A stretch of 5,403 nt of DNA, taken from NCBI GenBank assembly GCA_003533545.1, contig DQEK01000232.1, positions 1-5,403 of the forward strand. Reading direction: 5' to 3'. The position numbers and the translations under genes are program-made. Below the pieces are notes generated by a model. That model had not been told where the DNA came from. It worked only from the letters and a program-made list of their open reading frames with translations, and ran no database searches. Shown piece by piece: positions 1 through 4,633 of this stretch. Every line of letters begins with the position of its first letter. Positions within the stretch are counted from its first letter, which is position 1. The DNA comes from Acidobacteriota bacterium. GTDB taxonomy: Bacteria > Acidobacteriota > Vicinamibacteria > Vicinamibacterales > UBA8438.

Positions 1-324
1 GCCGCCTACATGCTTTGGCTGTATCAGCGGACCATGTTCGGAACGGTGGATAACCCGAAGAACGAGAACTTGCCTGACCTGAACCTGCGCGAGTGGGCCA
101 CCTTTATCCCGCTGTTGATCCTCGCGGTCTGGATCGGGTTGTATCCGAAGCCATTTATTGACCGGCTCGACACCTCCGTGAGCCGGGTAATGTCACGCGT
201 CAATAGTGCCGACGTGCAACTGAACGCTGACACTAACGAGACTCAACTGCCCGCCCGTTCGCATGACCTACCGGTTCTAGAGGGTGACATCGTTGAATTG
301 CCCGTGCGCGGGGGCGCCAGATAA
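1..324 (+). CDS. nuoM: NADH-quinone oxidoreductase subunit M, C-terminal part (5' end outside window)
   Basis: This is the last 107 codons of an antiporter-like membrane subunit of complex I (NDH-1), which couples NADH:quinone electron transfer to proton pumping in the cytoplasmic membrane. The open frame enters from the left edge without a start. The stretch MLWLYQRTMFG (from base 10) is the well-known segment near the end of NuoM/ND4 proteins. It is followed by a hydrophilic loop and a last membrane helix (about residues 31-48 of the visible part, WATFIPLLILAVWIGLYP), and then a PKPFID segment common at NuoM ends. About 40 hydrophilic residues follow the last helix, which seems a longer tail than in E. 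coli NuoM. The stop TAA at 322-324 shares its last A with the ATG of nuoN, so the two are translated as a coupled pair. The downstream nuoN supports the assignment over the related NuoL. Confidence 0.93.
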   Translation, partial: AAYMLWLYQRTMFGTVDNPKNENLPDLNLREWATFIPLLILAVWIGLYPKPFIDRLDTSVSRVMSRVNSADVQLNADTNETQLPARSHDLPVLEGDIVELPVRGGAR

Positions 325-1796
325 TGCCGGCTGGGTTTTCTGGTCTCGATTTCTACTACATTCTGCCTGAGCTGGTGCTGACGGGCGGGGCGCTGCTGGT
401 GCTGCTGCTGTCGGTCATTGTGCCGCGGCGGGACAGCGTGTTGCTTGGCGTTACCCTGGCGACGCTTGCGGCGACAGCTGTAGCACTGTCTTCGTTTGTC
501 GGTGTCGACACGACTGCCTCACGGGGGTTATTGGCGATCGACGGGTTCGCCATCTTCTTCAAGGTGATCGCGCTGTTGTCGGCGGCGTTGACGGTGCTCA
601 TGTCTGCCCCCTATCTCCGTGTCGAGGGGGTCAGGGCGGGCGAGTACTATTTTCTGATTCTGTGCGCCACTCTCGGCATGATGTTCATGGCGAGTGGTCT
701 CGATTTGATCACGCTGTTCATCGGACTCGAGACGATGGCGATTGCGTTCTACGTGCTTGCCGGGTTTCTCAAGTCAAATCCGCGCTCGAATGAGGCCGCG
801 GTTAAATATTTCCTGTTGGGGGCCTTTTCTCTCGGTATTTTGCTCTACGGAATGTCGCTGCTTTATGGGGCGACCGGCACGACGAAACTGGAGGGTATCG
901 CGGCCGCGCTCAGCGGGCAGGATGTAGGCGTGGTGTTGGTGCTTGCTGTTGTGCTGGTCGGTGCGGGGATGGGCTTCAAGATCGCAGCCGTACCGTTTCA
1001 TATGTGGGCACCTGACGTGTATGAGGGCGCGCCGACTCCCGTGACGGCATTTCTTTCCGTCGGTTCGAAGGCGGCATCGTTCGCCATGTTGCTGCGAATC
1101 TTCTTTGAAGGGCTCCCCGCCCTTGGCGCCGAATGGAAGATGCTGTTCTGGGTGCTTGCCGTGGTCACTATGACCGTGGGCAACATCGCGGCACTGACCC
1201 AGAGCAACTTGAAGCGGATGCTTGCGTACTCGTCGATCGCTCACGCGGGCTATTTACTGATTGGCGTGGTCGTTGGCACCGCACGCGGCGTGGAAGCGAT
1301 GCTCGTGTATCTGGGGGTCTACCTCTTCATGCAGCTTGGCGCATTCGCCATCGTGACGGTGATGCGGCGAAGTGACGTTATCGGTGACGAGTTGAAAGAC
1401 CTGAACGGTCTCTTGAAGAGAAGTCCGATTGCTGCTTTTGCGATGTTGTTCTTCATGCTGTCGCTCGGTGGCATTCCTCCGACCGCGGGTTTCATGGGTA
1501 AGATGTGGCTTTTCGGTGCCGCCGTCGATGGGGGGGCGATCTGGCTGGCGGTTCTTGCGGTAGCCAATAGCGCTGTCTCGCTGTATTACTATCTCCGCGT
1601 GGTCGTCTTCATGTGGGTCAACGAAGACGAGCCAGCGGGGTCTCCTATTACCATCGGTCCCGCCATGGCTGTTACCCTCGGTGTCGCGCTGCTCGGCACG
1701 ATCATCCTGGGCGTCTATCCCCAGGCCCTCTTCGAGTACGCTGAGGCGGCCGCTCGCACTCTCGGGGGCGTCTCCTCCAGCGTCGCGCTCCAGTAA
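324..1796 (+). CDS. nuoN: NADH-quinone oxidoreductase subunit N
   Basis: Complete 490-residue antiporter-like (Mrp/ND2-type) subunit of complex I, of the usual length for bacterial NuoN, with about 14 hydrophobic helices. Visible family marks: the start region LDFYYILPELVLTGGALL; GLETMAIAFYVLAGF with the conserved membrane glutamate E136; the AAVKYFLLGA helix with K161; GFKIAAVPFHMWAPDVYEGA with K219; GSKAASFA with K249; the LKRMLAYSSIAHAGY stretch around K297-Y310; and GIPPTAGFMGK with K393. The glutamate and lysines are the residues known in the family to form the proton-translocation path. The ATG at 324 overlaps the nuoM stop by one base and has only a weak purine-rich stretch (GGGGGCGCC) upstream, so translation is probably coupled to nuoM. 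It appears to be the last gene of the nuo operon, because the next gene is on the opposite strand. No frameshift or missing key residue was seen. Confidence 0.97.
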   Translation: MPAGFSGLDFYYILPELVLTGGALLVLLLSVIVPRRDSVLLGVTLATLAATAVALSSFVGVDTTASRGLLAIDGFAIFFKVIALLSAALTVLMSAPYLRVEGVRAGEYYFLILCATLGMMFMASGLDLITLFIGLETMAIAFYVLAGFLKSNPRSNEAAVKYFLLGAFSLGILLYGMSLLYGATGTTKLEGIAAALSGQDVGVVLVLAVVLVGAGMGFKIAAVPFHMWAPDVYEGAPTPVTAFLSVGSKAASFAMLLRIFFEGLPALGAEWKMLFWVLAVVTMTVGNIAALTQSNLKRMLAYSSIAHAGYLLIGVVVGTARGVEAMLVYLGVYLFMQLGAFAIVTVMRRSDVIGDELKDLNGLLKRSPIAAFAMLFFMLSLGGIPPTAGFMGKMWLFGAAVDGGAIWLAVLAVANSAVSLYYYLRVVVFMWVNEDEPAGSPITIGPAMAVTLGVALLGTIILGVYPQALFEYAEAAARTLGGVSSSVALQ

Positions 1797-1890
1797 GTAA
1801 TCCGACTGTCGCTCTTTCGCGCGTCGTTTTGGCGAAACCAACCGCAGGCGTTCCGCCCTCGACGGCGGCACCCGCGAAACCGTTAGATTT

Positions 1891-1916
1891 GTGCCTCAGA
1901 GGCTAATCTCAGGCAC
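1891..1916. repeat. Imperfect hairpin-forming inverted repeat
   Basis: GTGCCTCAGA (1891-1900) faces TCTCAGGCAC (1907-1916) across the loop GGCTAA. Nine of ten positions pair, with one C-C mismatch at 1897/1910. It lies 94 bases after the nuoN stop and about 93 bases beyond the atpF stop. No U-tract is seen in either direction, so a role as terminator or as a 3'-end RNA-stabilising structure is only an inference. Confidence 0.45.
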
Positions 1917-1971
1917 GGTGAAGATCCTGGCGGTGCGGTTGGAGGGAGCCGAATGTCTGAGAAGCCGAGCA

Positions 1972-1997
1972 GGAACGGTGAGCAAGTTCACCGTTCC
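1972..1997. terminator. Perfect 10-bp hairpin just past atpF (probable terminator, no U-tract)
   Basis: GGAACGGTGA (1972-1981) and TCACCGTTCC (1988-1997) are exact reverse complements separated by the six bases GCAAGT. The structure begins 12 bases beyond the atpF stop on the minus strand, the normal place for an operon-end hairpin, and it would also form in nuoN read-through RNA. Neither strand has a following run of T, so it may act as a 3'-end stabiliser or need Rho. The stem is clear in the sequence; the terminator function is inferred from position. Confidence 0.5.
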
Positions 1998-2009
1998 ATG
2001 GAGTGTTGC

Positions 2010-2516
2010 CTAGCTAGGTCGTGCGGTCTCGATCTGGTCTAAGGAGTCTTGAATGAGCCGGTCGTTGTCTTCTTGCGACAAGTTTTTCTTGATCAACTTC
2101 GAGGCCACGGCGAGCGACAGGTCTACCACTTCGCGGCGGATCTCCTGCACCGCGCGAGCGGTTTCCTGCTGAATCTGTCGCTCGGCGTTCTTGACCAGCC
2201 CAGCGGCCTCTTCCTTGGCTTTTCGCTTCAGGTCTTCGCGAACGGTCTCTGCTTCGGCCCGACTCCTGGACACGATCGTCTGGGCTTCTGCGCGAGCCTC
2301 GGCGACGATTTGAGCTGATTCTTGTTGTACCCGTACCAGTTCCTGTTTGATTTTTTCGGCGTCATCCAACGATTTTCGGATCGTCTCCTGACGTTCCTCA
2401 AGTGCCCGTAGCAGGGGGTTCCAGGCAAACTTTGCCAGCAGGCCAAGCAGGATCAGGAAGGTGAGAATGGTCCAGATGAACAAACCAGGATCTGGTTGGA
2501 CCAACGGGTTATCCAT
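2010..2516 (-). CDS. atpF: F0F1 ATP synthase subunit b
   Basis: 168-residue subunit b, the peripheral-stalk protein that as a dimer holds F1 against rotation and links it to subunit a. The start MDNPLVQPDPGLFIWTILTF is typical. A single membrane helix spans about residues 11-30, and is followed by the hinge WNPLLRALEERQ. Then comes a long, strongly charged, Ala/Glu/Arg/Gln-rich helix to about residue 135, which fits the right-handed coiled coil of b dimers. The C-terminal VDLSLAVASKLIKKNLSQED (131-150) is the conserved part that contacts delta in the family. The length is close to the E. coli protein (156). It is not fused to delta. Only one b-type gene is present, so a homodimer is expected unless a b' gene lies elsewhere. 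It is the last gene of the operon, 52 bases after atpE, with its own strong ribosome-binding site. No atpH follows. Confidence 0.97.
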   Translation of the reverse strand: MDNPLVQPDPGLFIWTILTFLILLGLLAKFAWNPLLRALEERQETIRKSLDDAEKIKQELVRVQQESAQIVAEARAEAQTIVSRSRAEAETVREDLKRKAKEEAAGLVKNAERQIQQETARAVQEIRREVVDLSLAVASKLIKKNLSQEDNDRLIQDSLDQIETARPS

Positions 2517-2522
2517 GAGGCG

Positions 2523-2530
2523 CTCCTTCT
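2523..2530 (-). promoter_or_regulatory. Ribosome-binding site of atpF
   Basis: On the minus strand AGAAGGAG lies 6 bases before the ATG whose first base is 2516 (intervening CGCCTC). It is a near-ideal Shine-Dalgarno sequence and supports the MDNPLVQP start. Confidence 0.8.
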
Positions 2531-2568
2531 GTGCGAATTCCCGTGTCGAGACGTCTGTCCATGCCAGG

Positions 2569-2793
2569 CTATCGCAGGAGGACGACGGTAAAGATGAACA
2601 CCTCGGCCAGAATTGCCACTCCTTCGAGAAGGAAGAGGGGCAGGTTCACGGCGCCGGTAATCTCCGCGGCAGCGGAGGGCTGTCGAGCGATGCCCTCGGC
2701 CATGGCCGCCGCAAACCGACCGATACCGAGACCAGCGCCTATCACAACCAACCCGAGACCTATGGCGACTCCAGCGATGTACAGAAAATCCAT
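2569..2793 (-). CDS. atpE: F0F1 ATP synthase subunit c
   Basis: 74-residue hairpin protein that oligomerises into the rotating c-ring of F0. Helix 1 (about residues 4-30) carries the exact GxGxGxG packing motif at G19, G21, G23 and G25. The polar loop has the conserved R37-Q38-P39. Helix 2 (about 47-73) holds the ion-binding carboxylate E57, which aligns with E. coli D61 when counted from the RQP loop. Compared with the known sodium-binding c subunit of Ilyobacter, the glutamine of helix 1 is I24 here and the serine after the glutamate is G58, so proton coupling is predicted. Odd features are a second glutamate in helix 2, E64, and a proline P52 five residues before E57. It sits 38 bases after atpB and has a strong ribosome-binding site, as expected for the subunit needed in most copies. 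Confidence 0.97.
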   Translation of the reverse strand: MDFLYIAGVAIGLGLVVIGAGLGIGRFAAAMAEGIARQPSAAAEITGAVNLPLFLLEGVAILAEVFIFTVVLLR

Positions 2794-2800
2794 TCAGCTA

Positions 2801-2808
2801 ACCTCCGT
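2801..2808 (-). promoter_or_regulatory. Ribosome-binding site of atpE
   Basis: On the minus strand ACGGAGGT precedes the ATG at 2793 by about seven bases (TAGCTGA). This is a strong Shine-Dalgarno match, in contrast to the weak sites before atpZ, atpI and atpB, and it fits the high copy number of subunit c. Confidence 0.8.
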
Positions 2809-2831
2809 GTGTGTTGTTACCAAGCTCCGAA

Positions 2832-3797
2832 CTAGTGGTGGACGTTGATGGCCATGCCGATGAACACCGACGTCAACAGTGTAAACACATAGGCTTGAAC
2901 CATGACGACGATGATTTCAAGTGCGGAAATGCCAACGGCGAGCGGCAGAGACATCGCGACGCCAACTCCCATGCCCACCGCTGCACTCTCAAACATCTCC
3001 GTGAAAAGAAACACCAGAGAGAGAATCGACAAAATCGCGATATGTCCTCCGGTCATGTTCGCCGCCAGTCGCATCGTGAGTGCGAACGGTTTGACGAACA
3101 TACCCATGATCTCAATTGGTATAAGGAGGACGTAGATCGGTTTGGCGAGCCCGGATGGGACGAGGTTCTTCCAGTGTTTGACGAAGCCGTGAGCCATTGT
3201 TCCGGCGATGATGATAGCGAAGAAGGTGATCGTGGCCAGGGCCGCGGTGACGTTGTAGTTCGCCGTGACGGTCGTCCCGCCGTGCAACACGCCATTGATC
3301 AACGATTCTGCGTCGTGCCCGTTACCGAGCACGAATCGATCGACGAGCCCGAGTGCTTCGAACATCGGAATCAACCCGACGATGTTGGCGGCCAGGATGA
3401 ACACGAACATAGTCAGGAGAAGGGGCGTCCAGGTGTTGACATACTTGGCGCCGACATTGGGTAGCACGACCGAGTCCCGAATCGATTGCACCAGCCACTC
3501 TAGTCCGTTCATGAATCCTGACGGGACTCGTCGATCTTGGTTCAAATACGCACGAGTGACCATCGTGATGACCACGAATAAGAGGCCAGCCACTAACCAC
3601 ATCATCATTACGTGCTTGGTTACTGAGAGGTCGATGCCCGCGATCGGTTCCAGGTGCACGAGGGGATGCTCAAGTGAGCTATTTGTGACGTGCTCGATGA
3701 TCGTTGCTCCGGCGTCGAACCCTTCGGACGCATGTTCGACGTCCGCGGCGTGTTCTCCGACGTGCGGGGTGGCTTCTTCCTGGTGTTGTGCACTCAT
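2832..3797 (-). CDS. atpB: F0F1 ATP synthase subunit a
   Basis: 321-residue subunit a, the stator protein with the two proton half-channels beside the c-ring. The first ~50 residues are hydrophilic and rich in His and Glu (7 His, 8 Glu), making it about 50 longer than E. coli subunit a. Membrane helices follow from about residue 62. The essential arginine is R243 in the stretch KPFALTMRLAANMTGGHI, with N247 four residues on (E. coli R210, N214). The other channel residues are H252 and E294, where E. coli has E219 and H245, so the acid and histidine are exchanged; Q301 matches E. coli Q252. It ends with NVHH. The ATG at 3797 overlaps the stop of the atpI-like gene as ATGA (3794-3797) and no clear Shine-Dalgarno precedes it, which points to translational coupling. 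The next methionines are at M64-M66, inside the first helix, so this start is favoured. Confidence 0.97.
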   Translation of the reverse strand: MSAQHQEEATPHVGEHAADVEHASEGFDAGATIIEHVTNSSLEHPLVHLEPIAGIDLSVTKHVMMMWLVAGLLFVVITMVTRAYLNQDRRVPSGFMNGLEWLVQSIRDSVVLPNVGAKYVNTWTPLLLTMFVFILAANIVGLIPMFEALGLVDRFVLGNGHDAESLINGVLHGGTTVTANYNVTAALATITFFAIIIAGTMAHGFVKHWKNLVPSGLAKPIYVLLIPIEIMGMFVKPFALTMRLAANMTGGHIAILSILSLVFLFTEMFESAAVGMGVGVAMSLPLAVGISALEIIVVMVQAYVFTLLTSVFIGMAINVHH

Positions 3798-4192
3798 AAC
3801 GGTAGGCCGCGCGAAAGTTCAGCGGCCGGTGCGTTTCTGCCGGTTTGGGCGAACAGAGTCTTGAAATACAGTGCTTCGGTGATTTGGAGCCCGACGAAGT
3901 ACACGGTAAAGCTGATCATGAACGGGACAGGGGCAGCGTTGAGTAGACCGATCGTCACGGTGACGTACGCCGCGTAGAATAACATCTTCACGCCGAAGGC
4001 CAGTGTCATCCTTCTAGTAAACGCGCTCGGGTTTGTCCGTGCGGTCTGTTCGACCATGACGATGGTGGCAATCCCGACGACCAAAGGTGCGGCCATTCCG
4101 AGGAACACCGCCGCAGTCGCGTCCGGCGCCACCAGCGCGGCAAGACTACAGGTAGTCACGCAGGCGGCTACGAGTGCACCCGAGAGCTTCAT
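3794..4192 (-). CDS. atpI: AtpI-like ATP synthase accessory membrane protein
   Basis: 132-residue membrane protein with four predicted helices (about residues 4-22, 27-47, 63-85 and 91-114) and a short polar tail. In position, size and topology it matches the AtpI family (ATP synthase protein I), which helps c-ring assembly and possibly ion supply in other bacteria. Sequence similarity is only moderate by eye, so the name rests largely on context between atpZ and atpB. Charged residues fall within or near helices: E48, K69 (in AFGVKMLFYAAYV) and E106 (in GLQITEALYF). The start at 4192 (MKLSGALVAA) is chosen over a longer frame beginning at 4288, because it overlaps the atpZ stop as ATGA (4189-4192) and GGAAGAA lies just upstream. 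The extra 32 residues of the longer frame are hydrophilic and are read out of the atpZ gene. Its own stop overlaps the atpB start by four bases. Confidence 0.8.
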   Translation of the reverse strand: MKLSGALVAACVTTCSLAALVAPDATAAVFLGMAAPLVVGIATIVMVEQTARTNPSAFTRRMTLAFGVKMLFYAAYVTVTIGLLNAAPVPFMISFTVYFVGLQITEALYFKTLFAQTGRNAPAAELSRGLPL

Positions 4193-4434
4193 TTCTTCCA
4201 GATTGTCTTTGCCAACTCGTAAAAACCGACGACTAACCCCAACAACATCCCCGTCAGTAGGAACCACGGCGTCGCGGTTGCAGCCCACCGGTCTACAAGA
4301 TGCCCAAGCCCGCCCAGTAGCAAAATGGCGCCGATGAGCGTATACCCTACCGATGCCGCCGGACCTGAGCGGCGAAGGTTCTCCTGCAAGGCCGAAAACG
4401 ATCTTGCGAGAAAATGATCACTCGGGTCGGGCAT
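4189..4434 (-). CDS. atpZ: AtpZ-type F0F1 ATPase accessory subunit
   Basis: 81-residue protein resembling the AtpZ / 'ATPase gene 1' family of small two-helix membrane proteins, encoded at the head of many atp operons. In Bacillus relatives AtpZ and AtpI have been linked to magnesium or calcium supply and ATP synthase assembly. A polar N-terminus (1-25) is followed by helix 1 (about 28-46), a GHLVDRW turn with D48, and helix 2 (about 57-75) in the stretch PWFLLTGMLLGLVVGFYELA. This G-rich helix, Asp-Arg-Trp turn and PWxLLxGxxLG layout is typical of the family. It is the first gene of the F0 operon and overlaps the next gene as ATGA. The ATG at 4434 has no good Shine-Dalgarno; the nearest GGGAG is about 21 bases upstream, and no in-frame ATG, GTG or TTG occurs in the preceding 45 bases. 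The exact start is therefore the least certain in the operon. Confidence 0.85.
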   Translation of the reverse strand: MPDPSDHFLARSFSALQENLRRSGPAASVGYTLIGAILLLGGLGHLVDRWAATATPWFLLTGMLLGLVVGFYELAKTIWKK

Positions 4435-4522
4435 GTGATGAACCAGCAGCGGGAACTCCCGATTCCCAGGGATGTCTCCGCGTTCGGTCCTCCCGAGCGT
4501 TAGGGTACGCTGTGTAATCGCT

Positions 4523-4540
4523 GTGGCTGGTTCCAGCCAC
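4523..4540. repeat. 18-bp inverted repeat, candidate operator
   Basis: GTGGCTGG (4523-4530) and CCAGCCAC (4533-4540) are exact reverse complements separated only by TT. With a two-base centre it is better suited to binding a dimeric protein than to forming an RNA hairpin. It lies about 89 bases upstream of atpZ and 93 bases upstream of the phzF-like gene, roughly midway between the two starts. Function is inferred from position alone. Confidence 0.45.
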
Positions 4541-4621
4541 TCGCAATCGCCGGATCATACAGGCTGAATGGACCGCTGGCAACCTGGTCTCCGGCCCCTG
4601 GTCGGCCGATTTCATCGCTAT

Positions 4622-4628
4622 CGGAGGA
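4622..4628 (+). promoter_or_regulatory. Ribosome-binding site of the phzF-like gene
   Basis: CGGAGGA lies five bases before the ATG at 4634 (core GGAGG at 4623-4627, six bases from the start codon). It is a strong Shine-Dalgarno match and fixes the start of the gene. Confidence 0.8.
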
Positions 4629-4633
4629 ATTCT

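Larger units (their letters stand above)
1797..2009. other. Convergent intergenic region between nuoN and atpF
   Basis: This 213-base gap separates the 3' ends of two oppositely directed operons. I saw no convincing coding frame and no tRNA-like T-arm in either strand. It holds two hairpin-forming inverted repeats (listed separately) and a longer-range 9-base inverted repeat, CCAACCGCA at 1838-1846 against TGCGGTTGG at 1934-1942. The most likely role is transcription termination for both operons. No run of T follows either hairpin on either strand, so classic intrinsic terminators are not evident. Confidence 0.7.
4435..4633. promoter_or_regulatory. Divergent intergenic region: probable promoters of the atp operon and phzF-like gene
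   Basis: These 199 bases lie between the starts of atpZ (leftward) and the phzF-like gene (rightward), so both promoters are expected here. I found no pair of -35 and -10 boxes on either strand that I would defend. Features seen are an 18-bp near-palindrome at 4523-4540, the hexamer AATCGC repeated on both sides of it (4516-4521 and 4545-4550), an inverted repeat GGGAA-N7-TTCCC at 4451-4467 in the atpZ leader, and a direct repeat CCTGGTC at 4583-4589 and 4597-4603. No coding frame here looks real. Confidence 0.6.

Noticed and set aside
774..1871. Minus-strand open frames of 156 and 205 codons (774-1244 and 1254-1871)
   Set aside because: They lie opposite nuoN, have highly charged low-sense compositions, and show no start signals or family motifs.
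1797..2009. tRNA or small RNA gene in the convergent gap
   Set aside because: No T-arm consensus or cloverleaf-compatible arms were found on either strand; the structure present is simple hairpins at operon ends.
2569..2793. Sodium-coupled or alkaliphile-type c subunit
   Set aside because: The helix 1 glutamine and the serine after the glutamate needed for sodium are absent (I24, G58). The GxGxGxG motif is intact and the proline is five, not three, residues before the glutamate, so the alkaliphile PxxExxP pattern does not fit.
2811..3464. 217-codon plus-strand open frame, and a further 199-codon one at 3265-3864
   Set aside because: Both are antisense to atpB, a certain gene. Their products are unusually rich in His, Asp, Arg or Ser without domain structure, as expected for the reverse reading of a membrane protein gene.
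4193..4288. Longer start for the atpI-like gene at 4288
   Set aside because: The extra 32 residues are hydrophilic and read from the atpZ coding region in another frame. The start at 4192 forms an ATGA overlap with a purine-rich site upstream.
4418..4615. 65-codon minus-strand frame between atpZ and the phzF-like gene
   Set aside because: It has no ribosome-binding site (the upstream bases are AATTCCTCCGATAGCG), no recognisable motif, and overlaps the atpZ start out of frame.
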